From Clostridia bacterium (GTDB taxonomy: Bacteria; Bacillota; Clostridia; Christensenellales; UBA1242), in contig CAAFWB010000123.1 of NCBI GenBank assembly GCA_900766395.1, positions 1-9,007 on the forward strand: a stretch of 9,007 nucleotides of DNA, written 5' to 3'. The notes under the pieces were generated by a model. It saw only the letters and a program-made list of their open reading frames with translations. It made no database searches and had not been told where the DNA came from. Shown here in pieces: positions 1 through 8,151 of the stretch. A program made the position numbers and the translations under genes. Positions within the stretch are counted from its first letter, which is position 1; each line of letters opens with the position of its first letter.

Positions 1-3000
1 TGACAATGTTGAGTTCAACATAATCAGAATCCACTCCCCATGCGTTGACAAAATCGCCAACGTGTTTAAGTTTGAGGTTGAGTTGTCCCGAATATCCAGC
101 AAGGTCATATTTAAATGTGTTTGCATCAAGATTTACAACATCTGTTCCGTTGATAACAAGTTTAAATCCGCTGCTGAGTTGTGAAACGCCATACATGTCA
201 CTCCACGTGAGCACACCGTTTTCATTTCTCAAATTCAAGCCGTCTGCAAAAAGTTTGACCTTGTTTGCACCGACCCAAACTGTTTGAGAAGAGAAACCAA
301 CCGACTCTCCACCAAGTGCTTTGAAGAGGAAGAATAGTTGCCCCTGTTGAATTTCTATTAAAGGAAGTGCGAATTTTCTTTCTGTGCCGTTATAAATTTG
401 AATTGCGTTTGATCCATATTGGTCTTGCGCAGCATAAACAACATAACCTTGTGCATTCTCAACTTCAGACCAAGAAAGATAAATTATATCAGAGTCTTTT
501 TCGTCACGAGAAAGTTCATATTTTGCGACATTTGGAAGTCTTTTGACAGTATATTCTGTGGCTGCGGAGAGAACTCCACCCGAAAGGTATTGTCTAACCA
601 CAAAAGTATAGGTGCCAGGAAGCCAATTGTTTGGAATTTGATATTCATCAACAAAGCCTGAAGCTTCTTCAATATTTATTGTTTCGCTCTTTTTGCCACT
701 TGCGTCTGTCACATAATAACTTGTCGAAACTTGATATGACTCGTTTGTTCTCTTAATCAAAAGTCTGTCTGCGTCATTTGAAAGAACTGGACGAGGTGCA
801 AAACTATATGCATTTGCACTTGTCACACTTCTGAGCGCCGTTGTGTTGTTTCCAACTGCCTGCAAAGTAACTTTGATTTTACCTTCAACAAATTCATTTG
901 ATTGCATTTCTGCTGCAAAACTAACAAGATGTTCAGAATCTGATGACTTTGGAATTGTTTGATCCTTAATTAATTTTGTAATCAAACCTTCTTCGGTTGT
1001 AACTTCGTTTTCAATCACAATTCGATAATCTGTTTCGGAACTTGTTGAAAGGAAATAGAATGTGTAGTTTTGCCCATTAAAGAATGTATAGTAACTATAA
1101 GGATTTGCAAGTCTTACTGTCACAAAAGCAGAAGAGAAAGTTGAAGAAACATAATTATTTTCATTATTTCCAACTGCTTTTACAGTCACAAGATATTGAC
1201 CAACTGCACCAAAAACAGTACTTGAACATTGATATGTCTTTGTCGAAGAATCTCCAACCATTGTGCCGTTGACATAAATTGCATATTTGCTTGCCGAGTT
1301 TTCTTCGCCTTCATAATCGCATGAAATCGTTACAAGTCCTGTTGTTGGATCTTCAACGAGTTGGACATTTATTGGAGCAATATTTTTGTTTGCAACCAAT
1401 GTTTCGCGAGCGGAATCCAAATATTGTTTTCCGTCAACCTCGCCGCCCTGTGCATAAATTTCGATTGTGTATGAACCTTCATATCGGAACTCGTATGCAA
1501 ATGAAGACACGTCACTTCCAAGGAAGAATTTTTCAAGGTTTTCATTTTCTGGTTTTACTGAAAGCACATAACCCGAAGCATTTGCAACTGGACTCCATGT
1601 GATTTTGTCATTTTCAAGTTTGAAGCTTGAAAGTTTTCCAAGACGATGGATTGTTGTTTCATAGTATTCACTATCAATCAGTTCATTTGTTTTTCCAATG
1701 TATCTTGCTTTTACTGCAATTTCACCAGAAAGGTCTTTGAGGTTGTTGCTTTCTGTTCCGTTAACCAAAATTTCAACATAATCAACAGTTTCTGAATTAA
1801 AAGCACAAGAAATAATTTCATCGTTGATTGAGACTGCGGTTGGAGCCGCAAGTTTTTCAAGAATGAGCGCTTCTGATTTTTCACTCAAATCTGTATAAAT
1901 TCCCTCGCCAAATGCTTGAACTTCAATCTCGTATATTCCTGCACTAAGGAACGCATCAGAGTTGAAAGTGAATGATGTTTTGTTTGTGTATTCAGCAGAT
2001 GCTGCGACCCCATTGATATAAACCATATATTTTGATGCAGTTGCAGGTGCGCCATTTATTGCTGTGTCAACTCCGTCAAAGGTCAATGTTCTTGTTGATT
2101 TGTTGTATTGAAGATTTGTTGGTCTTGCAAGTTTTCTTGTGATTGTGAAAGAAAGCTCTGCGTAGTCGCTTGTGATTGTTGCATCTTTTCTGCAAAGTGC
2201 TTTGATTGTTGCTTTATAATGTCCAACTGAAAGGTCCGTTGTGACAAACGAATTGCTTTCGCTTTCAAATTTTTGAGAGCCAATTGAAATTTCATAATAA
2301 TCTGCCCCAACAACCTCGCTCCAAATAATCAAGTCATCAGAATATTCAACATTTTGAGGTTTTGAAAGTTTTTCGTGAGCAAATTCAACTTCTGCACAAT
2401 AGTTTGAATCCAAAACATCTTTGCCGTTGCCCAAAAGTTTTACTTTTGCTTTCAAAATGCCAAGAGCAAGGTTTGAAAGTGACAATTCATTTTCTGTGGT
2501 TGTTTGAGAGTGAACAGTTGTGCCGTCTTTTGTAACGATGAGTTCAAAATTGTTGTCAAGTTCAGCAAATCTGTTCCAAGAAAGTTTGTTTGGAAATTCA
2601 AATGCGAGCCCCAAAGGTTCAGCAAGTTTTTCAATTTGAATATGTTCGGTTGGAGCATTGATTATGTTTTTGTCTGTTGAATGTGCTTCAACTGTGAGAG
2701 TGTATTTTCCTGCATTTTCAAAAATTGCAGATGTTGCATCTTTGAGTTTAAGAATTGTTTTTCCGCCGTCACTTGAAACCGTGTAGTCAAGATTTGTCAA
2801 AGAATTGAGTGTGACGACATAATTTGTGTAATTTGGATTGGTGTCAAATTTTATGTAAGAAACATCATCTTTTGTTTCGTGTTCAAGGTTTGCAATTTCT
2901 TCAAGTTTATAGATGTCGATTGTTGCAACATTGCTCAAAATTTCATTATTTTGTGGCAAGGTCTGAACAGTTATGTGATTTTGCCCAACAGCAAGAAGCC

Positions 3001-4738
3001 CATCAAGTGAAAATTGATTATCATGTCCGTTGCCTGGATATGGCCAAACATTTTTGTGAAGCGAGCCGTTGATTGTGATGTCATATCCAAACATGACTGT
3101 TGAATCTTTGTTTATTGAAAGCCACAAAGTTGATTTGTCAAATTCAAGGACTGGGGTGCTGAGCTTGTCGACAGTCATTGTCGAATATGCACTTTCCAAA
3201 ATCGTGTTTTTGTTTCCAAGATATTTAACTTTGACTTCGTATCTGCCAGGAACAAGATTAAACAATTCGTATTTTGGTTCGTTCAGTTGATATTCAGCCC
3301 CTGCAACAAAAATTGTGTAGCCGAATGTTGCCTGAGGAAGTGTTGCGAAAGCAAAAGTTGTTCCGTTTTCAATATTGAGATAAGTTGGTGCAGAAAGTCT
3401 TGTGATAACATATGTTTCACTTAAGTTTGATTCAGTGTAAAATCTTGCTGCATCTTCTTTTGCAAAAGCTGCAAGTCTATACTCTCCCGCCTCATCAAAA
3501 ACACCAGTTGAAAGAGTGATGAGTGCATTGCCGTCAACAATTTCTGCTGGGCCGTCATAGATTGTCACGCCCCCGCTCAAAATTTTGAAAGTTTGTGCTT
3601 CTCCAATATTTGTGAGTGTGAGTTTGTTTGTGTCTGCGTTGAATTCCACAATTTCAGGTGTTGGAAGTTGTTTTGTTATTGCAACATTGCTTGTTGCAAC
3701 ATCATTTGCGTCAAGAACAAGATTTTCGTCTGAAACAGGCGTGATTTTGATTTCATGTATTCCTTTTTCAAGGTTGGTTATCCTCAAGTTGTTTTTTTCT
3801 GCAAGAAGCGGAGCGTTGTTGTCAATAACGACTTGATATTTCGCATTTTCAACTTCCCCCCAAGTGAGCAAGTTTTCTGAAGCGTTCCAAACAATGCTGT
3901 CTTTGTCAACGCCACCAAGACGAACAATTTCAAGGCTCTCGGAACGAAGTGAATCAAACAAGAGAACTCCGTTTTCACCTTGACTTTCAGCAACTGCAAC
4001 AACCGCGATGTCATATTTACCAGCCTCAACAAGGCTCAAAACAAATGACTTTCCATTTGTGACGTCCATGAGCACTTTGTTGATGCAAACTTTGAATTTT
4101 GCAGAATTTGTTGGATAACTCCAAGAAAGTGTTTGAGTTGATTTGTCGAAAATCAAATTGGTTGGGCTTTCAAGGTTTTTGAATTGATAAATATTTGTAA
4201 AATCTGAATCTGAATAACGATTTATTCCGTTCGCTTTGACTCTAACCCTTTGAACATCTTGAGAAGAAGTGATTTCATAGAAGTTTGTCGTCAAATTTTT
4301 TGCAACAACTTCGCCGTTAAGTTCAACATCGTATGAACTTGCGTTGTTGACCGCTGACCAAACAAGTCTGTTTGTTGCTGCTTCATAATGAAAACCAACA
4401 GGAGTTTCAAGTTTCTGTCTTTTTTCAATAACCTCAACAACAAGGTTTGCCGACTTGTCGCCAACTCTTGCTTCAATTTGAGCCGAGCCCACTCCAACTG
4501 CAACAAGTTTGTTGTCTGGGGAAATAACAACAACTCGTGCATCACTTGTTGAAAGTGAAACATCTCCCGCACCACTTGGCGTCACAGAAATATTTGGCGA
4601 ATATGTTTCACCAACTTCCATAACAACTGGCGAGGTTTCGCCAAACTCGACTTTTTGAACTCCGCTCTGACATGATGCAAAAATCACGCATGAGCAAAGC
4701 AAAATTAGACACGCAAAAAAGGTTTTCAATTTTTTCAT
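1..4738 (-). CDS. Giant multi-repeat Ig/FN3-like surface lipoprotein, C-terminus outside window
   Basis: One frame stays open from the ATG at 4738 to the left edge: 1579 codons plus one base, no stop seen. Residues 1-23 form a lipoprotein signal: basic MKKLK, a hydrophobic stretch rich in Leu, Ile and Cys, then the lipobox FASC with the lipidation site at Cys23 (Phe at -3 is slightly off consensus). Residues about 27-105 resemble a bacterial BIG2 Ig-like domain (KLVAVGVGSAQIEA at 77-90). From residue 109 about 17 Ig/FN3-like units follow, beginning near 110, 189, 274, 358, 448, 526, 612, 705, 791, 870, 963, 1033, 1120, 1210, 1315, 1401 and 1496. Units share a K/R-L-x-x-P opening, an L-x-W-x-x-V-x-N-A-x-x-Y core and an L-x-x-G-x-Y-x-I-x-V-x-A ending. 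An AGGGG Shine-Dalgarno 7 nt upstream fixes the start. Such proteins are usually membrane-anchored stalks or adhesins; the ligand is unknown and any functional domain or wall anchor may lie beyond the window. Confidence 0.9.
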   Translation of the reverse strand, partial: MKKLKTFFACLILLCSCVIFASCQSGVQKVEFGETSPVVMEVGETYSPNISVTPSGAGDVSLSTSDARVVVISPDNKLVAVGVGSAQIEARVGDKSANLVVEVIEKRQKLETPVGFHYEAATNRLVWSAVNNASSYDVELNGEVVAKNLTTNFYEITSSQDVQRVRVKANGINRYSDSDFTNIYQFKNLESPTNLIFDKSTQTLSWSYPTNSAKFKVCINKVLMDVTNGKSFVLSLVEAGKYDIAVVAVAESQGENGVLLFDSLRSESLEIVRLGGVDKDSIVWNASENLLTWGEVENAKYQVVIDNNAPLLAEKNNLRITNLEKGIHEIKITPVSDENLVLDANDVATSNVAITKQLPTPEIVEFNADTNKLTLTNIGEAQTFKILSGGVTIYDGPAEIVDGNALITLSTGVFDEAGEYRLAAFAKEDAARFYTESNLSETYVITRLSAPTYLNIENGTTFAFATLPQATFGYTIFVAGAEYQLNEPKYELFNLVPGRYEVKVKYLGNKNTILESAYSTMTVDKLSTPVLEFDKSTLWLSINKDSTVMFGYDITINGSLHKNVWPYPGNGHDNQFSLDGLLAVGQNHITVQTLPQNNEILSNVATIDIYKLEEIANLEHETKDDVSYIKFDTNPNYTNYVVTLNSLTNLDYTVSSDGGKTILKLKDATSAIFENAGKYTLTVEAHSTDKNIINAPTEHIQIEKLAEPLGLAFEFPNKLSWNRFAELDNNFELIVTKDGTTVHSQTTTENELSLSNLALGILKAKVKLLGNGKDVLDSNYCAEVEFAHEKLSKPQNVEYSDDLIIWSEVVGADYYEISIGSQKFESESNSFVTTDLSVGHYKATIKALCRKDATITSDYAELSFTITRKLARPTNLQYNKSTRTLTFDGVDTAINGAPATASKYMVYINGVAASAEYTNKTSFTFNSDAFLSAGIYEIEVQAFGEGIYTDLSEKSEALILEKLAAPTAVSINDEIISCAFNSETVDYVEILVNGTESNNLKDLSGEIAVKARYIGKTNELIDSEYYETTIHRLGKLSSFKLENDKITWSPVANASGYVLSVKPENENLEKFFLGSDVSSFAYEFRYEGSYTIEIYAQGGEVDGKQYLDSARETLVANKNIAPINVQLVEDPTTGLVTISCDYEGEENSASKYAIYVNGTMVGDSSTKTYQCSSTVFGAVGQYLVTVKAVGNNENNYVSSTFSSAFVTVRLANPYSYYTFFNGQNYTFYFLSTSSETDYRIVIENEVTTEEGLITKLIKDQTIPKSSDSEHLVSFAAEMQSNEFVEGKIKVTLQAVGNNTTALRSVTSANAYSFAPRPVLSNDADRLLIKRTNESYQVSTSYYVTDASGKKSETINIEEASGFVDEYQIPNNWLPGTYTFVVRQYLSGGVLSAATEYTVKRLPNVAKYELSRDEKDSDIIYLSWSEVENAQGYVVYAAQDQYGSNAIQIYNGTERKFALPLIEIQQGQLFFLFKALGGESVGFSSQTVWVGANKVKLFADGLNLRNENGVLTWSDMYGVSQLSSGFKLVINGTDVVNLDANTFKYDLAGYSGQLNLKLKHVGDFVNAWGVDSDYVELNIV

Positions 4739-4745
4739 ATGTTTT

Positions 4746-4795
4746 CCCCTAATATGTATAATTAATTATAATATATCACTCTACTAAAAAAATAA
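4746..4795 (-). promoter_or_regulatory. Promoter and ribosome binding site of the lipoprotein gene
   Basis: Read on the minus strand, a perfect TATAAT -10 box lies at 4770-4765. The -35 region is poor: TTATTT-like at about 4795-4790, or an A/T run at standard spacing. Transcription would start near 4758, leaving a leader of about 20 nt. The Shine-Dalgarno AGGGG lies at 4750-4746, 7 nt before the ATG at 4738. The -10 and ribosome binding site are directly visible; use of this promoter is inferred. Confidence 0.6.
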
Positions 4796-5071
4796 CCAAA
4801 CAAATCAAAACAATTTTTTGCCAAAACTCGACACTTTTAACCATGTTTCAGTTCACAAAAAACACCTCGGCAACAAACTTTGCCACCCATATTTTGAGTT
4901 AAACAAAAAACTTCTTATAAAATTTAAAAAAATCAAAGACATGATTTGAAAAAATTTTTTTGAAATCGGAAAATAAATAAAAAATATTCAAAAATAATTA
5001 AAAAATAAATTAAATAATTATTTTGAAAATTAAAAAAATATTATTTTATTAAAAATATAATTAATTTGTAT

Positions 5072-5088
5072 CCCTTTTGTCAAAAGGG
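5072..5088. repeat. Perfect 17-bp palindrome (8-bp arms, 1-bp centre)
   Basis: CCCTTTTG (5072-5079), one T, then CAAAAGGG (5081-5088) is a perfect inverted repeat and a rare GC-containing island in this A/T-rich spacer. No T-tract follows immediately (TTTGCG), so it is a poor terminator. The one-base centre suits a dimeric DNA-binding protein better than an RNA hairpin. It lies about 145 bp upstream of the predicted ATPase promoter. No named operator consensus is claimed. Confidence 0.55.
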
Positions 5089-5122
5089 TTTGCGATAATT
5101 TGTTATTTTTTTAAATTAAATT

Positions 5123-5143
5123 AATTATTTGCCAATTATTTGC
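5123..5143. repeat. Tandem direct repeat of a 10-mer with 11-bp period
   Basis: AATTATTTGC occurs at 5123-5132 and again, identical, at 5134-5143, separated by one C. An 11-bp period places both copies on about the same face of the helix. It lies about 90 bp upstream of the predicted ATPase -35 box. This could be a tandem regulator-binding site, or chance in an A/T-rich stretch. Confidence 0.5.
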
Positions 5144-5220
5144 AGCCAAAGTTTGTGTTTTTGTAAAGCTTTGGAAGGCTCAAACTATTGTTTTATCAAA
5201 AAATATTTCAAACGTTGAGT

Positions 5221-5278
5221 GCAGTTCACTGCTTTACTTTTGTGTTTTTATAGTATACAATATGGTTTTAGAGGAAAG
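5221..5278 (+). promoter_or_regulatory. Promoter, possible operator and ribosome binding site of the ATPase gene
   Basis: A -35 box TTTACT (5233-5238, 4/6 matches) and a -10 box TACAAT (5256-5261, 5/6) are separated by 17 bp; transcription would start near 5268. An inverted repeat GCAGT-TC-ACTGC (5221-5232) abuts the -35 box and could bind a regulator, though the arms are only 5 bp. The Shine-Dalgarno GAGGAAAG (5271-5278) supports the ATG at 5290, with a rather long gap of 11 nt. The predicted leader is only about 20 nt, leaving no room for a riboswitch. Confidence 0.5.
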
Positions 5279-5289
5279 TTAATACAAAT

Positions 5290-7644
5290 ATGAAAAAGAA
5301 AAATCAAGCACCAGTGGAAAGATTTGAAGTTGATATGTCGCAAGGATTGAGTGAGAGTCAAGTATCACTTCGTCAAAGTCAAAAACTCACAAATCTCACA
5401 AAAAAATCTTCGGGCAAGTCCTACACACGAATCATTTGCGAAAATGTCTTCACATTCTTCAACTTTCTGTGGCTTGCAATTTTTGTTGCACTGGTTGCGG
5501 TTGGCTCATACAACAACCTGCTCTTTGCAATCATTATTGTTGCAAACACTCTCATTGCCATAATCCAAGAATGCAAAGCAAAAAAGACTGTTGCAAAACT
5601 TCAACTTGTTGTCGCACCAAAAATCACAGCAGTGCGCGACGGAAAAGAAATTGAACTTTCATCAAACGACATTGTGCTTGACGACATTATTATTTTGGAA
5701 AACGGAAATCAAATTCCCGCTGACTGTGAGATTTTGGACGGAGTTGTTGATGTCAACGAATCCCTGCTCACAGGAGAAAGCGTTTCAGTCAAGAAAAAAT
5801 TTGGGGACAAATTGCTTGCAGGAAGTTTTTTGACAAGCGGAAAATGTGTTTGCCGCGTGGTGGCAGTTGGCGAGGGAAATTATATATCAAGCGTTGCAAA
5901 GGCCGCAAAAGGTGTTGCAAAACCAAAATCAAACCTTTTTAAGGACTTGAACAAACTCATCAAAATCATTGGATATTTCATTATTCCTGTTGGAATTCTG
6001 ATGTTTCTCAACAACTTCTATGGTCAAGACACAAACATCGCAACCGCTGTTGAAAAAACTTGCGGTTCACTTGTCGGAATGATTCCAGCGGGAATGTTTT
6101 TGCTTGTCACAGTCGCGCTTGCTGTTGGAGTCATCAAACTTTCCAAAAAGAAAACACTCGTTCAAGACCTCTATTCAATCGAAATGCTTGCCCGCACAAA
6201 TGTGCTTTGTCTTGACAAAACTGGAACAATCACAGACGGAACGATGCAAGTTCGCGAAGTCGTAAAACTTGAAGAAAGCGACTTGAATGTTGACGAGATA
6301 ATCAAATCAATCAACTGCGCTCAACCAACAGAGAACGCAACATCTCTTGCCCTCAAAAAATATTACGGAACAGAAAACGCCAAAACACCATTGTTTAATC
6401 TCGCCTTTTCGTCAGAGAGAAAACAAACAATCACTTGTTTTTCGGGGCTTGGCACATTTGCTCTTGGTGCATATGAATATATAAACACAAAAAAAGACGA
6501 AAAACTGGCAAAACAAATCGCAAAATATTCTGCCGATGGTTATCGCGTGCTTGTGCTTGCAAAAAACAGCGAAGAAATCACCGAAGAAAAAGACTTGGAG
6601 TTCTCCCCTGTTGCACTTGTCGTTATTGAAGACCACATTCGCTCTGATGCCCCAGAAACAATAAAATGGTTCAAAGACAATGGCGTTGAAATCAAGATTA
6701 TTTCTGGCGACAACCCTCAAACCGTTGCAAGCATTGCAAAAAAAGTTGGTGTTGAAGGCGCAGACAAATATGTTTCGCTCGAAAAAATGAGCATTGAAGA
6801 AGTTTGCGAAATTGCTGACAAATTCACGGTTTTTGGACGTGTTTCGCCCGAGCAAAAACACGCAATCATAAAGACGCTCAAACAAAAAGGCAAAGTCGTT
6901 GCAATGACGGGAGATGGCGTCAACGACACTCTTGCTTTGAAAGAAGCGGATTGCTCAATCGCAATGGCTGACGGAAGCGAAGTTGCTCGAAGCATTTCAA
7001 ACCTTGTTCTCATGAATTCAAAGTTCTCATCTCTTCCAAGTGTAGTCACAGAAGGAAGACAAGTCATCAACAACGTTCAAAAAAGTTCAAGTCTTTTCCT
7101 CATGAAAACATTGTTTACCGTTGTTCTTTCACTCATAACACTTTGTTCTTTCTCGCTCTACCCATTCGCCCCCGCACAAGTCTTCTTGCTTGAAGCATTC
7201 GTGATTGGAATTCCGTCATTTTTCTTGTCATTGCAACCAAACAGCGACCAAATCAAAGGCGGCTTCCTCAAAAATGTCCTCAAAATGAGCATACCATATG
7301 CCGCTGTCCTTCTTGTGGGCGTTGGCGCAGTCCTTGTTCTCAACAAATGCGGACAACTTGAATACAACGAATTCAACACTCTCGCAACCCTCACAATCAC
7401 AGTTGTTGGCTTCATGAATCTCTGCAAAATATGTTTCCCACTCAACAAACTAAGAATTGGCATCGTTGCTCTTTCAATCGTTTTCACAGTCGTCGCCCTA
7501 CTAATCATGCCCGACTTCTTCTATGTGACAACAATAACAAAAAAATCTTGCCTAATTCTCTCAGCAATAACCGCATTCACCGCCCTTGTTCTGCTTGGCT
7601 GGATAACAATCGACCAAATACTGCAAAACAAAAAAACGCAATAA
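5290..7644 (+). CDS. Cation-translocating P-type ATPase, CtpE-like
   Basis: A complete 784-residue P-type ATPase that uses ATP to move a cation across the cytoplasmic membrane. Visible motifs: actuator-domain TGES (161-164); phosphorylation site DKTGTIT with Asp309; nucleotide-domain FSSERK (373-378); DHIR (448-451, equivalent of the D-P-x-R motif); ISGDNP (471-476); hinge TGDGVND (540-546). Hydrophobic segments near 55-93, 222-241 and 256-283, then about six more between 602 and 775, give the usual ten-helix plan. The NVFTFFNF stretch (52-59) before helix 1 and the SLFLMKT and GIPSFFLSLQPN stretches in the C-terminal half recall mycobacterial CtpE and its Firmicutes relatives; CtpE is reported to transport calcium, so Ca2+ is the leading but unproven substrate. 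There is no N-terminal CxxC metal-binding domain, which argues against a copper or zinc pump. The helix-4 PEGL motif reads PAGM (266-269). Length is normal for the group. The gene is monocistronic, ending in the terminator just behind it. Confidence 0.92.
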   Translation: MKKKNQAPVERFEVDMSQGLSESQVSLRQSQKLTNLTKKSSGKSYTRIICENVFTFFNFLWLAIFVALVAVGSYNNLLFAIIIVANTLIAIIQECKAKKTVAKLQLVVAPKITAVRDGKEIELSSNDIVLDDIIILENGNQIPADCEILDGVVDVNESLLTGESVSVKKKFGDKLLAGSFLTSGKCVCRVVAVGEGNYISSVAKAAKGVAKPKSNLFKDLNKLIKIIGYFIIPVGILMFLNNFYGQDTNIATAVEKTCGSLVGMIPAGMFLLVTVALAVGVIKLSKKKTLVQDLYSIEMLARTNVLCLDKTGTITDGTMQVREVVKLEESDLNVDEIIKSINCAQPTENATSLALKKYYGTENAKTPLFNLAFSSERKQTITCFSGLGTFALGAYEYINTKKDEKLAKQIAKYSADGYRVLVLAKNSEEITEEKDLEFSPVALVVIEDHIRSDAPETIKWFKDNGVEIKIISGDNPQTVASIAKKVGVEGADKYVSLEKMSIEEVCEIADKFTVFGRVSPEQKHAIIKTLKQKGKVVAMTGDGVNDTLALKEADCSIAMADGSEVARSISNLVLMNSKFSSLPSVVTEGRQVINNVQKSSSLFLMKTLFTVVLSLITLCSFSLYPFAPAQVFLLEAFVIGIPSFFLSLQPNSDQIKGGFLKNVLKMSIPYAAVLLVGVGAVLVLNKCGQLEYNEFNTLATLTITVVGFMNLCKICFPLNKLRIGIVALSIVFTVVALLIMPDFFYVTTITKKSCLILSAITAFTALVLLGWITIDQILQNKKTQ

Positions 7645-7671
7645 AAAACCCGCCAATCGGCGGATTTTTTT
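7643..7671. terminator. Bidirectional intrinsic terminator between convergent genes
   Basis: CCGCC (7650-7654), loop AATC (7655-7658), GGCGG (7659-7663) form a perfect 5-bp GC stem. A run of A precedes it (7643-7648) and seven T follow (7665-7671), so it reads as a terminator on both strands. It overlaps the stop codons of both flanking genes: the ATPase TAA at 7642-7644 and the zinc-ribbon gene TAA at 7672-7670. One compact element therefore ends two convergent transcripts. Confidence 0.85.
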
Positions 7672-8107
7672 AACCACAAAACATATATCCGGCAAAGGTC
7701 ACTTCACTCCAAATATCTTTCAGTAATTTTCCATTTATATTTGCCTTTTGTTCGAATTCTTCTTTTGAATTATATTCTTGCTGCATATCTTTTGAGCAAA
7801 AAATAATTCTAAATTGCTTATTCAAAAATACTTCATATGTTGTTTCATTATGCACAAACAACATTTCACTATAATAGTATAGACCCCGAACAAATTCTTC
7901 AAAGGTCGCAACGAACGGCAAGCCTTTTTTGTATTGCATTTTTGCTGTTTGCGAAGAAACAAGCATTGGATAGGTTATCCCGAATTGTTTTTCGAACTTT
8001 TCTTGGTCTTTGCTAAATTTCCAGCCACAATTTTTACACTCTCCATTTCCGTATTGGTCTGAAAGTGCAACATCTCCGCATATTGGACATTTGGTCATTT
8101 CGCTCAT
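7670..8107 (-). CDS. Hypothetical protein with N-terminal zinc ribbon
   Basis: A 145-residue soluble protein of unknown function. The N-terminus holds two CxxC knuckles, C7-P-I-C10 and C24-K-N-C27-G-W, spaced as in a treble-clef or zinc-ribbon fold, so one structural zinc is likely. The rest is mixed and aromatic, with FVRGLYYYSEM near the middle and no membrane segment; I do not recognise the domain. Cys-rich starts of this kind occur in many uncharacterised small Firmicutes proteins. Two start codons compete: ATG at 8107 and ATG at 8098. Neither has a convincing Shine-Dalgarno. It follows the XRE gene on the same strand after 44 nt and could be cotranscribed with it, or use its own extended -10 at 8123-8115. 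It converges on the ATPase gene and shares its terminator. Existence as a gene is well supported; function is unknown. Confidence 0.75.
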   Translation of the reverse strand: MSEMTKCPICGDVALSDQYGNGECKNCGWKFSKDQEKFEKQFGITYPMLVSSQTAKMQYKKGLPFVATFEEFVRGLYYYSEMLFVHNETTYEVFLNKQFRIIFCSKDMQQEYNSKEEFEQKANINGKLLKDIWSEVTFAGYMFCG

Positions 8108-8114
8108 AGAAAAT

Positions 8115-8123
8115 ATTTTATCA
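8115..8123 (-). promoter_or_regulatory. Extended -10 promoter element of the zinc-ribbon gene
   Basis: On the minus strand TGATAAAAT (8123-8115) matches the extended -10 form TG-n-TATAAT with one mismatch in the hexamer. No good -35 was found at standard spacing, as is common with extended -10 promoters. The expected start, about 7 nt downstream, falls at or next to the ATG at 8107, which would make the transcript leaderless or nearly so. Confidence 0.4.
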
Positions 8124-8151
8124 CAAATTAAATCTGGATAAAAATAAAAGT

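Larger units (their letters stand above)
4796..5232. other. AT-rich divergent intergenic region, no gene seen
   Basis: This stretch separates the divergent lipoprotein and ATPase genes. No credible reading frame was seen. From about 4900 to 5140 it is almost purely A and T with many A- and T-tracts, which would favour bent or easily melted DNA. Embedded elements are a small hairpin (GGCAA 4869-4873 pairing with TTGCC 4880-4884), a perfect palindrome at 5072-5088, a direct repeat at 5123-5143, and CCAAAG 5146-5151 facing CTTTGG 5169-5174 around AAAGCTTT. These could be regulatory sites for either flanking gene, but nothing identifies the regulator. Confidence 0.6.

Noticed and set aside
1084..4575. 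Various 60-107-codon frames on either strand across the lipoprotein region
   Set aside because: All overlap the single long minus-strand frame, whose repeats stay in phase throughout. None has a ribosome binding site or recognisable domain.
5072..5088. Palindrome considered as an intrinsic terminator
   Set aside because: The perfect stem has a one-base centre and is followed by TTTGCG rather than a T-tract, and no gene ends near it.
6412..7508. Long minus-strand reading frames within the ATPase gene
   Set aside because: They are antisense shadows of a gene with intact P-type ATPase motifs and have low-complexity or unrecognisable translations without ribosome binding sites.
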